Shown here: positions 43,830-56,512 of the stretch, in pieces
Position numbering within the stretch: position 1 is the stretch's first letter
How the letters are laid out: the number at the start of each line of letters is the position of its first letter
DNA from: Bettongia penicillata ogilbyi
Lineage: Eukaryota > Chordata > Mammalia > Diprotodontia > Potoroidae
Direction: 5' to 3'
Assembly: GCA_023548195.1 (NCBI GenBank)
Contig: JAJHZJ010000311.1
Span: forward strand, 7,232,811-7,296,810
DNA: 64,000 bases
The notes under the pieces: model-generated
The model's database searches: none
Told to the model about the DNA's origin: nothing
What the model saw: only the letters and a program-made list of their open reading frames with translations
Made by a program: the position numbers and the translations under genes

Positions 43830-45660
43830 AACATCCACCCCCTAACCTCTACCCCAGGTGCTAAACCCCCACTGAGAACATTCTCTCACTCCCACTGATT
43901 TATGTGCTCTGGGAACTAATGGACAATTTGCCTGCTGCAGGGGAACTCTGCTGATCCACTCTGGCCTTACTCTAAACACAGTCTCATAAGACAACCAGCA
44001 GTAGATCTTAATTCTACCTAGCCAGCTAAGAGGTGGAAGAGGTACAAGAGAGAGCATGATCATGATAGAGCTGGGAGAGAGTACTCGATTAGGGACAGCA
44101 GTAACACACGGCTTCACTAGCTATGGAGAAAAGGGAACCAGCATACAAGTGAGAACAATCTGCTCCCACAGTGAGTCAGGAAGAGAGGTGGGGGAAAAAG
44201 TGAATTCCTCAACATGGGAAGAAACTGATGAAGATTTGAGATCTACTGCCAGAATAAACACAAGATTAAAGAGGAAGGTGTAAGACAATGGAAAGCAGGA
44301 AAAATAAGATGAAAATGAACAAAATTTCCAGAGGAAGAAAATTCTATTAAAAAGCAGATAAATCCACAGGCATAAAACTAAAATTAGAAGATGAATACTT
44401 TGGCATTTAATAGATTGCGAACATTTCTGAAGAAATTTTGAAAGGTAAAGGAAATCGAAATGACATGTGATAAAACAGAAAATTGTATGTATTCACATGA
44501 GAACATGGAATGACACATAGCAGTACATTCCATAATAGCTCAAGAGAGAAATCAGAAACCTGAGGGAAAAGTTTTGATAGAAACAAATGGCAAAATTTAA
44601 AACTACATCGTAGAAATAATTAGCAAAACAGAAAAACTTGAATGTATGACAGCAAGTTTCTCTAAAGAAGGGAGAGAAGAGATTGGTATTACAAATACAA
44701 TGAAGTGAAGGTCAATTCGGAAAAAGAATAAAAAATAATGTTAATATAAGAAATGATCTCTATACAAGCAAAAACATTGTACCTCAGTGATGAGATACAC
44801 AGAGACAACTTAAAGGTCAAGTTCTTCCATGAAATGAATATGAAAAGCCAAAAAAAAATGATTAATAAAATGCAAGAAATAATACAATAAAACTGTCTAG
44901 AACTTATGAATATAGGAAATAAGCCACCAACTGAAAGGATTCACAGTTTGCCTTGAGAACATTTTCTCAGAATGAAACTCCAATTCAGTAAGTGGTTAAA
45001 TTTCACAATTCCAGTAACACTAAACTTGACAAGCATTAAGGAGAAACACCTACAAATATAAAAGAAAGAAAACTGTTTTAACATAGTACTATTTTGCATA
45101 CACTAGAAATCATGATAGGAAAATGAATAATACATTCTGAAAAGCAAAGAAACTCAAGATGCAATGTGAAATGACATATACCAAAAACCCAAGTCTAATA
45201 ATAATCACTGGAAAAACCATAGGTGTTTAATAAAATAGAGGCATATAAAGCATTTCTATAGGGAAAAAAGAACAGATACAAGTAGATTATTCAATTTGTA
45301 AACACTTAAAAAACCCCATTAAAAGCAATATAAAATAAAAATTAAATGAAAAGCAAAAATAATGAAATAAATTGATGCATCTTTTGATACTATTAAAAGA
45401 AAAAAACTAGAAATAATACTATGGGGTTACAAAGATTTAACAAGAGAGGAAGAACTAGGAAATTTCTTATAAAAAGTATATAAAGGGATAATGATAAAAG
45501 GAAACTTAAAAGAAATGAGCAACAGTGAAGAAGCATGTCTGAAACAACATAGGGACTAGAGTGACAAGCGAAGTACTGAAATCAACTCCACAGTACACAA
45601 TAAAAGAAATATAACTTCTGTATACTCTCAGAAAGGAGAAAGACTACAACAAAAATAGGG
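43830..45660. other. Unresolved: possible old LINE 5' region and ORF1-like A-rich sequence
   Basis: 43830-44290 is GC-richer and is followed by about 1.4 kb of A-rich sequence, the composition pattern of an L1 5'UTR plus ORF1. I cannot align it to the ORF1 of the other copies. Broken stretches such as QAKTLYLSDEIHRDNLKVKF (44766-44825) are open but unrecognised. Confidence 0.3.
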
Positions 45661-45669
45661 CATCATTTT

Positions 45670-47855
45670 TCTTTCTTTCTTTAAAGATCATCTTGTAAAA
45701 GAATTGATAAAAAGTACTTTGTGTTCTTGGCAAATTGAGCCTGAAATAGTTTATAATTATTTAGAATGAAATTATTTTCAATTATTGCCCTTGTATTTTA
45801 TTATTATATAGAAAAAACTCTTGATTTTTGTGGATGTATTTGATATAAGCTGCAACTCTGATGAAATTATACTCATTTCTCAGTAAGTATGTTGCTGATT
45901 TCCTAGGAATCAGCAATTGGGCAAAGTTTTATTTTTGTCTATCTTTATACCTTTATACCTTATAACTTTAATTTCTTTCTTTCTTATTCCTGTAGCAAGC
46001 ATTTCCAGAACTATACCAAATAATAGGTGTAACTGGCATTCTTGCATTATGACTTTGGACAATCAGTGCATCCCCATTTCAAATGATAAAGAGATACATT
46101 TATGATATTAAAAACAGATCCCTTTGTGCCTATACTATTCAAGTGGTTTTTTAAAAACACAAATGAGGGTAATGTAATTTGACAAAGGCCTTTTCTTCAT
46201 CAACAGAGATAACCAAATTGTATGGAATATTTCTTCTTAATATTATAATGTCATTTGTTTTTATAATGCTGATACTTCCTTCCATGCCTGGTATAAATAT
46301 AAACTTGGCTATAATAATTTATTGAATACATTGCTATCGTGTATTTGTCAGAATTTTATTTTAAAAATTCAAGTCAATATTTATTAACGTTACTTTTTAG
46401 TTATTAGATTTAGGCATTGAGATTATATTTGTCTAATAGAGTACAGGAAAGTACTTTAGTAAAGCCTTAATTTTTTTTAAAAGTCTGACAGAATCAGTCT
46501 GTGGCTCAGGACCAAGAGCTTTTGCTTTGGTAGAACCTTTACAAGTTTTTATTTCCTTTCTGCTAGTGGATCATTTAGTTTTCTATAACTTTAGTCATTT
46601 TATATATCTGGAGGTATTTCTCTATCCCTTTTATGTTCTTAATTGGATGAGCAGATAAATTTGGATGATATGCTCTGAAAATTTTATCTTTTTATTTCTT
46701 TTGGTTCTGTAGTGATATACCTTGCTAGTATGATATTCTCTTAATTCAATTTTCTGCATTGGCTCAAAGGCTGATCAAATTTATTACTCTTTTCAAAAAG
46801 TCAGCTTTCAGTTTTGCCTGTCATTTCTACAGTTTCTGTTTCAAAAATATCTGTTTCTCCAAAACTTCCAATTTGTTTGTTCTGGGGTTTGTTTCTTGGC
46901 TTTTTTATTTTTAAAATGCATATTCAGCTCATTAATTTCTCCCCTCCCCCATTTTGTTAATGATGTATGTAGGGATATAATTTTCCCCCTAAGAACTGAG
47001 AACTTTTGGTATATGGTTTCATCATAATCATTTTCTTTTGCATGATTATAAACTGTTTCTATGAGTTTATTTCTACTAATTATTCCTACTATAAATTATT
47101 TCTAATGGGTTTGGCCAACTCATTATTTTGAAATTCACTGTTAAGTCTCCCTTTGGATCTGTCTTTTGTTTGTACTCCCTAAAGAGATTACAATTTTTAT
47201 ATCCTAATAGCCTTAAGGATCTGTTTACTATTTCTGCCTTTCTATATTTAATTGCAAAATCTCTGTGACCTAATCCGCAAATGTTTGTAAATGCTCTATG
47301 TGATACTGAGAAATACATAGGATATTTAACACTCACGTTCAGAAAATGCCTTGTTTCAGTTCTAGTTTCTTGAACAATTTAGAAAATTCCGTACTTTATT
47401 TATCCAAAATAGGAAGTTCTGTTCAGTTCAAAAAAGTTCAGTTCCTTTGCTGTTATTATATTTGTGTCTATGTGTTCTTGTAAGCTAATTAAAATGTGAA
47501 TTTAAATACTAATATTATCAGTTAGTTGTTCATGGCATTTTTCAGCATAACGTAATTTCCTCATTTATCTCTCTGTTGTGAAGTTTTGTTTTAAATTTGA
47601 TTTGCTGAATAGAATGATTACAACTCTTGCTGCTGCTGTTTTCTTTTTAAATTCACCTGATGTACAGCAAACTCTATTTTCAGGCCATTATTATGTGTGG
47701 TGTGTGTGTGTGCGCACGTGTGTGTGTGTGCGTTTGCACATGGGAGGTGATGTTTCTTGCAAACAACATATTGGCACAATCTGTTATTTTTTCATTTTAC
47801 TGGATTATTGGATCCATTCACATTTAAAGTTATGACAGATTTATGTCATCCATTT
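45670..47855 (-). mobile_element. L1 ORF2, antisense, old
   Basis: On the minus strand ORF2 begins at about 47850 (VITLNVNGSNNPVK, the L1 endonuclease start) and reaches the RT block VDEEKAFVKLHYP at 46203-46165, which corresponds to SIDAEKAFDKIQHP. It is broken by stops throughout. A (GT)n run (47696-47735) lies within the endonuclease part. Confidence 0.65.
47696..47740. repeat. (GT)n microsatellite
   Basis: TGTGGTGTGTGTGTGTGCGC and further GTGTGTGTG units. Confidence 0.95.
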
Positions 47856-47873
47856 GTTTGTCATTTTTCTGAG

Positions 47874-47983
47874 GGTGGTGACCTGTACAGCCCTCCCTCA
47901 CTCAAAACAAAGTCAAGTGCAAGTCATGTCATCATTTCTCTGATGGCATGGTCTTCTTTGCAACGAAGGACAAACACACATAT
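47874..47983 (+). mobile_element. RTE-tailed short repeat, second copy
   Basis: GTGGTGACCTGTACAGCCCT, CACTCAAAACAAAGTCAAGT, CATCATTTCTCTGATGGCAT, GGTCTTCTTTGCAACGAAGG, ACAAACACACA. Aligns with 17633-17742 with few differences. The 5' part (GGATCCAGATGG) is missing. Confidence 0.75.
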
Positions 47984-49748
47984 TTTTTAATGAATGAAGA
48001 TTCTTCTGTACCTTTTCACGTACACCTCTTACAAAAATTGACTAAATTTTAAAGGATGGGAAAATTGCAAGTAAATGCATGAAGTTTGAAATTTTAAACA
48101 TACCCTCCTATCTAAAATAAAAGAATAAAAACCATAATCAGTTCAAAGAGCACAAAGAAAAGTCACAAACATAAAAGAGGATAGCAATGAAATTCTAATA
48201 AGTAAGTTAAAAATAAATAACAGGATAAAATATTATTTCATTAAAGATGACAATAATGAAATGTCACATCAATAATTTTTGAATGAAGTCAATGTAGTCC
48301 CTGAGAGAAATTTTATACTGCTAAACACTTCCACAATAAAACAATTTGGGAAATACAAATGAACAAATTGGGCATACAACAGAAAAAAAAATTCTAGAAA
48401 ATCAGTAAATCATAAGAACAAACTCCAAAACACAAAATCTGTAAATTAAAAAATAAACAAAATTGAAAGATAAAAACAACAGCCTAAAGATGTAATTAAT
48501 TAATAAAACTAGGAGTTATTAAAATCCAATAAAAGAGATAAACTGTTAGGTAATGTATTTTTTCAAAAAGAGGAAAATTCAATTACTTGTATTGCAAATA
48601 AAAAAGCAGCTCAAAACAATTCATAAAGACATAAAGGCAATTAGTAGAAACTATTTTGTCTAATTAAATGATAATAAAACTATCTAAATGATTTAAATTT
48701 ACAATCATTTAAAATCTGAGATTATTAGAACAAGAAACTGAGAACTTAAATAACACAATATCAGAAAAAGAAATCAAATAAGACATCGAAGAAGTATGAA
48801 AAAAGTACTCTGAGATCAGAGGGATTTTATTATGTTTTTTAAGCAATACTCAAAGAAAAGTCAGAACAGTTCATTCTAATATATTTTGAAAATACAAAAT
48901 TTCTTCTGTTTTAAAAATATGGTCTTGACACCTAAACCAAGGAGAGACAAAATGGAGAAGGAAAATAATAGACTAATATAAAATAAAAACCTTGCCGCAA
49001 AAAATCTGAATAAAGTATTAGCAAATCAAAAAAGATTATATATTATTATTATCATCAGGCTGAATTTATGTAAGGGCAGTTGGTTAGTTCAACATTAGGA
49101 AAACTATAAATATAATAAGACCACACTGATAACAATAACAATAAAATTCATATGCTTACAAAAACAGATGCAGAAAATTTTTTTAGCACAACAGAAAATG
49201 CACTCCTGTTACAAATTATAAAGCACAGCAACAAATACACTTTTCCTAATACGGTTAACATTAAGAAAAAGCAGCATTTTAAGTAATGGGGACAAACTAG
49301 AGATCCTTCTTTCATAAAGATCATTAGTTGTCCATAAAGATCATGAGTGTCCGTTATCATCACTACTAGCTAAAATAAAGCTGGAATGCTAACTACTACA
49401 ATAAGATAAAAAAGAGAAATAGAAGATAGAAGGAATAAGCATAAGCCAAGAGGAAATAAAATGATTACTTTTTGCAGATATGATGTGGTTGGAGAATGCT
49501 TAGAGAGTCAAAAAATTACTGACACAATAACTTCCAAGCTGGGAGGGAAAGAGAAACCAATACTCTTGGCAATCACTCTAAGCCAGTCATTAAGTGGAAC
49601 TTGGGCAGGGACCTACTGTTGTCCAATCTATGGGCTTCAGAGTGCACTGGGTTTAAGGGGAGACAACATCAAAATAATCTTAATAAAGACAACCTAAATA
49701 AATGGAGAAATATTAACGTTCAAAGACAGGCTGAGTCAATACAATAAA

Positions 49749-49758
49749 AAATGACAAT
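49749..49758 (+). repeat. Left target-site duplication of SINE
   Basis: AAATGACAAT, repeated exactly at 49995-50004. The right copy continues into the L1 sequence that should follow. Confidence 0.8.
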
Positions 49759-49994
49759 GTTGTTCAGTTGTCAGTTGTGTCCGATTCTCTGGGGTTTTCT
49801 TGACAAAGAAAAGGGAATGGTTTGCCATTTCCTTCTCCAGTTCATTTTACAGATGAAGAAACTGAGGCAAACAGAGTTAAATCACCTGCAAAGGGTCACA
49901 CAGGTACTAAGTGTCTGAGGCCAGATTTGAACTTGAGAATGAGTCTTCCTGAGTCCAGGCTCCTGATGCCACCTAGCTGCCTGTTTACCTCTGC
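49759..49994 (-). mobile_element. Long WSINE1/Mar-type SINE, antisense
   Basis: 'GTTGTTCAGTTGTCAGTTGT', 'GTCCGATTCTCTGGGGTTTT', 'GGTTTGCCATTTCCTTCTCC', 'AGATGAAGAAACTGAGGCAA', 'CCAGATTTGAACTTGAGAAT', 'GATGCCACCTAGCTGCC'. Full-length long form in reverse, inserted in L1 ORF2 with a perfect 10-bp duplication. Confidence 0.9.
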
Positions 49995-50004
49995 AAATGA
50001 CAAT
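49995..50004 (+). repeat. Right target-site duplication of SINE
   Basis: AAATGACAAT, partner of 49749-49758. Confidence 0.8.
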
Positions 50005-50719
50005 ACTACCTACATTTACTTATGCTATCCAATACCAAATTGGCAAATGGTAACTTTATAGAGCTAGCATGCTGTAATAAACAAATTACAGGAATAAAGG
50101 AAAAATTTCAGATTTATGGCTGGGGAAAGAGTTCATGATAAAAAAAAAGTATCACAGAAAATGGAAAATTCTGATTACATAAAAGTTAAAAGTTCCTGTA
50201 TCACATACATAAAAACATGTAGCTAAAATTAGAGGGGAAAGATAAGTGGGGAAAATGGTCTCACAGCATTTCTCTGATAATGTTCTCATTTGCAAGATAT
50301 ATAAGAACTTGATTAAAACTTATGAGAATGTCAGCCATTCCTTAATTCAAAGGATCATGAAGAGGATGGAAGAAATCCAAGCCATCAATAGCCAAATGAA
50401 AAAATGTTCTAAGTCACTAATAATTAAAGAAATGCAAGTTAAAATAACTCTGATATTCCACCTCATATTTATCTGACTGACAAAGGTAACAAAAAAGGAA
50501 AATTGCAAATGTTAGAAGGGTTTCAGGAAAACAAGAATATTATCAAACTCTTGGTGGAGGTGTTAACTGATCTGGCATAGTTCAAAGCACTTTGGAACGA
50601 TGCCTCTTAAATCACTAAATTGTCTATGCTCTTTGACCCAGGGACGCCACTATTTGGCAAATACCTGAAAGAGACTGAATAAAGAGGTAAAGGACCCATA
50701 TGTAAAGGAATGGAAAAGG

Positions 50720-50985
50720 GATTTATATATAGCTTACTATATGACTGGTACTGTGCTATATGCTTTTTTTCAAATATTGTCACATTTGATCCTTAAAACA
50801 ACCTAGAAAGATAGGTATTATTATACCATTTTTTTATAGTTGAGGAAACTGAGGCAAATAGAGGTTAAGTGATTTGTCTATGCTCACACGGCTAGTAAGT
50901 GATTATGGGAAGACTTGAGTTCAGGACATCCTAACTCTAGGTCTAACACTCTATCACCCTCTGTGCCAAAAGCTAATTCTGGCAT
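50720..50985 (-). mobile_element. MIR, antisense, inserted in L1
   Basis: 'GAGGAAACTGAGGCAAATAG', 'AGGTTAAGTGATTTGTCTAT', 'GCTCACACGGCTAGTAAGTG', 'GACTTGAGTTCAGGACATCC', 'CTAACACTCTATCACCCTCT' in reverse MIR order. L1 sequence resumes on its right (TGCAGCTCTTTTTACAG). Confidence 0.8.
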
Positions 50986-51374
50986 ATGTGCCAAATGCAG
51001 CTCTTTTTACAGTTAGCAAATAACTAGAAATTAAGAAGATGTTCACCAACTGCAGGATGGCTGAATGAATTATATGAATGTAAAAGAAAATTATTTTGGT
51101 GTAAATAAATGACAGGGAAAACTGGCATGCATTCAGCCAGTGTAAAGGGAGTAAAACCAGAACAATTTATAGCAACATTTTAAATATAAACAACTTCAGA
51201 ATACTTAAAGATAAACACAATAACTAGGTACAATCCCACAGGATTCATGGTAAAGCATACTATCCCTACCTCTTAACAGAGAGGTGATAAGAGATGACTG
51301 AGGCTGAAAACTGAGAGATATATATTGTTTGTCCTTTTTTTTCAACAAAGGGAGCAGATACAAGGAAGGAAAAT

Positions 51375-52475
51375 GTATTTTTAAAAATCAGAGTAAGTTA
51401 AATTTTTAACAATCATAGAAACAATGAATTAGGTGAAAGAAAATGTTAACAAAACACATAGCAAAGTTTCTGGAATTTGCTAAAAATTTTCCCCAAAAAA
51501 ACAAATTAGATCCCTACAAACATGCATTAATAAAATGGAATGAGTGAGAATTAAAGAACTGAATATGCTGTTTAAAAAAATAGATAACAAATAAGCACAA
51601 AAGTGAAGCTTTCAAAAATTGGAGGAGAAATAGATAAAATGGAAATCAAAATGATAATAAAAACAACAAGCTGTTTTTTTGAAATGAAAATAAAACTGAT
51701 AAACCTGTAGCCAATCTAACTAAAAGAGATCAGAAAATTCTATTCATGTAAGAGCAAGGTGAAATCACAATAAAAACTGAAAACAAAGGAATTATCAGAA
51801 CCTACTACATGTAGATGTCAGCAAGGATTACCTTCAAAAACAGAAAAAAGCCAAAGTAATTGAAGACTTAATAGAGATCTTAAACAATGGAACCAAGAAA
51901 AGTAAAAGAAGTGTAAAGGATCTAACAAAGGAGAAATAGGGAGAATACCTTCTAAATTGATGGGAAATTTTTTTTTACTAAACTTCTAAAGAAGAATTAG
52001 TACTAATACCACAGAAATTATTTTCAAATATTGAGAAGCTAATCTATCTGACTCTTTTTATGACACAAATAAAACTATAATACCCAAACAAGAGAAAGAA
52101 TAAGGCAAAGGAGAACTATAGACCAATGTAGATGTATATTGATTCAAAAATTTTAAATAAAATCTGGTCAAAAAGTTACAGCAATGTATCCAATAAATCA
52201 TTCATTATGATAAAACTGGATTTATTTCAGGAATGCAAATAAGTATGAGCATTATGAAAAAACTGTCAAAAACATATTAAAAACGAAAGCATAAAAACCA
52301 CATGATTATCAAATAGCTTCAGAAAAAGACTGACCAAGAACAACCCTCAAACCTAAAAGCCCTACAAAATCTAGGCATAGAAGGATCTTTTTTTTCTTAA
52401 ATTATAAATAAAGCAAGTATCATCTGAAATGGTACTAATTTAGAATATAAAAATAAGCAGATAAAAAGAAAAGAA
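51375..52475 (+). mobile_element. L1 ORF2 fragment, old
   Basis: RT region: 'ATTCATTATGATAAAACTGGATT' reads IIHYDKTGFISGM (52198-52240), equal to the IIHHDQVGFIPGM block, then KNHMII (52300-52315) and LQNLGIEGS (52365-52390). A-rich and full of stops. Confidence 0.7.
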
Positions 52476-52599
52476 ATTCTGTCAGAGCAAAGATCAGCTA
52501 AAATGATTGCAACAAATTATTCTCTGCATCACAGTGTATATTTACCACATTTAGACTCTGAACAAGTCCCTTTGTGTTGCATGAAGCAGGAGAAATGGT

Positions 52600-52740
52600 A
52601 TTAAAGAAAATCAAGATGGCTGGACCAGAGCAAGTATACACAGAGGAGATACGAACTAGAGTAATGACCTAGTTTGGGGTCAATGAAACGAAGAATGCTA
52701 ACCACTGAGAAATATCACTTAGTTTCTTAAAAAGCATAGT
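52600..52740 (+). mobile_element. Second-type RTE-clade LINE, RT entry fragment
   Basis: KIKMAGPEQVYTEEIRTRV (about 52608-52665) resembles the start of an RTE-type RT (the K-AGPDEVYTEELRA block of RTE families other than the BovB-like one at 58.3 kb). Confidence 0.4.
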
Positions 52741-53255
52741 GCTATTTGCTCTTCAAAAAAAAAAAAAAGTGATGGGGGAAGTGTGCAATTGCAAATAATT
52801 CTTTGCCATCTCGACAAAACAATTATTAGAATAATGTACATATATACATCAAGATGACCCTTGGAAAGGGAATGTGCAGGCATATGGATACTTTGCAGGA
52901 AATCTTGTAGTAATAAAGCTGAATTAAAGTTGCTGAGAATACAAAATGCCACTCTACGCAGCCAACTGGTAGAAAGAGCTGCCACCATAGTATCAACCTA
53001 CTCTCCCTTTATCCGCTCTCTGTTTTGGCCTTAAGCCATCTCAGAACCCCTCCAGGAATGCTGGATGGCACAAAGAACCACCATCACTGAAGATACTCTA
53101 CCCATTTGCCTTCCTCCTTTATTTTGTTAGCTTGCCTGTTCAAAAAACTTGGATGAAACGGGAATCAGTAACTCCATTCTTTCTGCTGTGATAGAGAACC
53201 AAGAGACCTTATTATCATGCCCAGCTTCTATGGTACCTGTTTCTCCTCCTCTTGT
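52741..53255. other. Unresolved; A14 run and no recognised gene
   Basis: Begins with a run of 14 A (52756-52769). Could be more of the RTE element or a separate insertion. No landmark is readable. Confidence 0.3.
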
Positions 53256-53495
53256 CATCTAACCTACCCATGTCATGAAAGAACCTCTGGGCTTTGTCAT
53301 CCAGCCTACTGATACACCCTAAAAGCTTTTGGTCACTCCAACCCCCTTGTAGCTGAACTTTCTTTTAGTTGTTTTCTTTCACAATTAGAATATATGCACC
53401 TCATGAAGGAGGGACTGTCTCAATTTGGCTATTAATATTCATAGAACTTAGTCTTGGTACATAGTGATGACATATTAAATACATTTCATTAATTT
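53256..53495 (+). mobile_element. L2-type LINE tail
   Basis: 'GAATATATGCACCTCATGAA', 'GGAGGGACTGTCTCAATTTG', 'CTTAGTCTTGGTACATAGTG' in L2 terminal order, diverged. Confidence 0.55.
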
Positions 53496-53599
53496 ATTTA
53501 CCATGAAAAAGCTTTCAATTTAGTAAAGCAAAATGTTCCATAAATTCTTCTAACAAGATATCTACCATGTATTTATTAAAATTCTATAAAACTTCATTT

Positions 53600-54440
53600 A
53601 AAAATTTAATACCAAAGATGGCTTTGTTAGACATATGAGGATTATACTTGTCCACAAAATATTTTCCATTGATAAGAAGGATTAATGCAGGGTTCAAATG
53701 AAAAGACAAATTCTCTATAGATGGTAAATGCTTCCATGTGTTCCTGCTTGAAGATGAAATGTGCTTCTTATATAAAAACCAAGAAAATCATAGCCTCTTA
53801 AATGACATCCATACCCACTCAAGAAAAGTTAGTTCACTATATATACATAGGAAAAATCAAGTGGATTAAAAAAAATGACTCTGCCATGCAATCTAATGGA
53901 TTACCAACGTAATAATTGGTACATATAACTTGTACAATAACTGAAGAGGGATACCGATCTGGGTCAAGAACTGAATGAAGACCATGGGAAACTATTCAGT
54001 TCTTCAATTGCCTCAAGTTTTTCCATGAAACAAAAGCCCATCTTTTGAATCAACAATCTTACGGTGAAATTATATGGTTTAATGCCTTTAAGAATTAAAG
54101 TTAAAGGTTACCCAAAGGACACTGTGGTGATTCAAGGGAGAAGTGCATAAAAGGTACTGTAATAAAAATGAAAAGTTACAATAGGGAAGCAGCATCAAAA
54201 ATATTATCAAAGAAATAATTACAGGAGAAGGTGCTCTAGTCACGTAGAAAAAACAACAGCCAATCTGTGTGCTCCATGGATATGGACACATCATGTCAAG
54301 ATACCAAGAGAAAGGCTCCTTGTACACTGGGCTGATCCCTTGGGAAACAACTATGGTATGATAAGGATAAGAGCTACACTAACTGAGAAAATTTCCAGGA
54401 GTTTTGACCCACACAAAATGGGGGGAAGGCAACAATAATG
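53600..54440 (+). mobile_element. Second-type RTE-clade LINE, ORF C-terminal part
   Basis: YRSGSRTE/LGQELNEDHGKL near 53950-53990 fits the YLGQ-block, and ATCACGTAGAAAAAAC onward (54237-54345) reads SHVEKTTANLCAPWIWTHHV then LVHWADPLGNNYG. This resembles the GHVxRxxDxRW...W(x)PRxxKRxxGRPPxRWADxLxN end of RTE ORFs. Broken by stops. Family assignment is tentative. Confidence 0.4.
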
Positions 54441-55169
54441 ATAACAAAGAGTATCAGAATATCTCTTATTCTTTAGCTCATTGATTGGGAATGGTTTATC
54501 CAAGTTGTGATCTATGAATATAATGTATTATTGTTGTGCTTAAACAATGAATATGGTGAATTCAGATACAAAGTAAAATAAGACTGAGAGAAAACAATAT
54601 TCAGTCACTTCAAAAGTACAAACAGAAAAGAACAAAATGATTAAAAAAATGAACACTGACCTTTCCCCACAAACTTTTTCTGTTTTACTAAACTGCTGCC
54701 TTCTCCTGTACCCTCCTTATTCTTGATGAAGAGAAAAGAAAGCTATGCTGGGAAATTTTGTGATGTAAAAAAAAGAAGATAGAAACTATATGTGTGTGTG
54801 TGTGTACATATAGTATCGATGTACTTGCTGAAATAATTATATTCAGGATTACAAGATTTACATGCCTGATGCTTACAGAATATTTCACTGCTTAAGGTAA
54901 TCATTATGACCATTATTTCTTATAGCTGCTCCAAAAACCCTTTTCAATTATAAAATTCTCTGACTTTAAGATTTTCTGGAGGCAGTTACATACACTCTGG
55001 AATAGAATGAGGGGATTCTAAGACTCCATACTAAATGGTCAATCACTAGGACCATGGACATTTTAGTTCTAATTGTATTTTTTTAAGCTTACTTTATTTA
55101 TAACTTTTGTCTTATTATCAGTCATTTCAATTTTCCACATTTCTCTCACTTTTTAGTGAAGATTTTAAT
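54441..55169. other. No gene recognised; contains (GT)n at 54788-54808
   Basis: Mixed AT-rich sequence with a short TGTGTGTGTG microsatellite. Nothing else recognised. Confidence 0.4.
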
Positions 55170-55530
55170 GATAGTGAGTAAAGGCGACAAAACATTTATT
55201 AAGTGCTTACAATATTCAAGGCATTGTAATAAAGTTATGCGGATGCAAATACATGAAGAAAAAAAAGCAGTCTCTACCTAGGGACTTACAATCCCAGAAA
55301 GCTTACAATCCAGCAGGAGAAGATAACACATAAAAAGGGGCTGAAAAGCAGGGGTGTAGGGGAAAGGTAGAAGGTATGCATGGCATAGTATCAAAGGCCA
55401 GAGTCTGAAACAGAACTAGAAGGGGAATGAAGGCTGGCTAACCGGGTCCCTTAGCAAATGGAGGCCCTCAGCAGGGAGATGTTTCATTAAGATGAAGCCT
55501 CAAGCATGGATGGATGTCCCATGTGAGGAT
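55170..55530 (-). mobile_element. L2-like/marsupial interspersed repeat, antisense
   Basis: 'AAAACATTTATTAAGTGCTT', 'CTACCTAGGGACTTACAATC', 'AAAAGGGGCTGAAAAGCAGG', 'AAATGGAGGCCCTCAGCAGG' and 'GAGATGTTTCATTAAGATGA'. Longest copy of a family also seen at 25556-25760 and 57526-57575. Confidence 0.6.
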
Positions 55531-56512
55531 GCACCAGAATCTTTACTGTACTCACACTATTACAGTTTCTTGCCCTGTTTCCTTATATTCTCTACTATTT
55601 TTCTTTTATCAGTTCATAATGTTCAAGGAACCAGATGATATTTGACAAGAACAAAGATTTGGAAAACTCCAAAAACAAACAACACTTTAAGAGTTATATG
55701 CAATTATTTCATCTTGTAAAAGTCTTCACATGCTATATTAATAATTGCTATATGTAAATAATGAATCAATAAATAACAGTAGTCACCTTTGTTGCTTGTT
55801 TGGATGATTTAAAAAACCTGACCTCAATTTATGGGCAAGTATATTTTATAACAATACACAGGTAAAACAACAAGAGGATAAAAAGGAGATAGAAAATATA
55901 CGAGAGGAAAATAGATCTTCACAAACTAACCACCTCACTTTATATCACATGAATGAAAGGCTATTTCCTTCAATACCTGAGAACTCAATTCTTTAGTAAA
56001 AGGATATATATTAAAAGTACCCAAATGAGAGAAATTACCTCAAAAGTGTTTATGGATGAACCTGGAAGAATAATAAGTAGACAAAAATAGAGAAGCTATA
56101 AAACAAATGCTTTTCATCACTGACATCTAGCATATATAGACCCTTAGTAACATAGTTTGAGAAGTGCAGCATGACAAAATGTGGCCCTGAATGAAATAAA
56201 GAAGAAAAACACCTAGACCAAGTCAAGTATATATACAAGGGGTTCATATTGTAACTCACAGAATTTTGAGGACTTAGGAGAGATTTAAGTTCTCAAGCTA
56301 AAAGAAAAGGTGACACAAGAGAATAGTAGTACCCAAAGACTAGTATGTCATTCTCTTATGTATAAAATATTGAAAAGATTAACCTCTACAGACACTGAAG
56401 GCATATGAAATGAAAGAACCGGAGCAGAATAGGTGGACTTTCAATAGATCCACTACAGTCACATACTATCAAAGGTGCAGGTTCCATAAAAATTTCACTA
56501 TACTTTTTATTA
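55531..56512. other. No gene or recognised repeat
   Basis: AT-rich sequence. No recognisable motif. Confidence 0.4.

Larger units (their letters stand above)
48060..51370 (+). mobile_element. L1 ORF2 and 3'UTR (second type), interrupted by SINE and MIR
   Basis: Decayed ORF2. The RT region is near 48940-49200. The active-site loop reads LFADMMWLEN near 49467-49495 (FADD with one Asp codon lost). The C-terminus at 50250-50480 includes SQMKKCSKSLIIKEMQVKIT and is followed by 'TTTGACCCAGGGACGCCACT' (50633-50652). The 3'UTR at 51150-51350 shares the 'TCTTAACAGAGAGGTGATAA' block. A SINE (49759-49994) and a MIR (50720-50985) are inserted. Inactive. Confidence 0.7.

Noticed and set aside
47076..47336. 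Minus-strand open frame of 86 codons
   Set aside because: It lies within the antisense L1 ORF2. It is a surviving open stretch of that pseudogene, not a separate gene.
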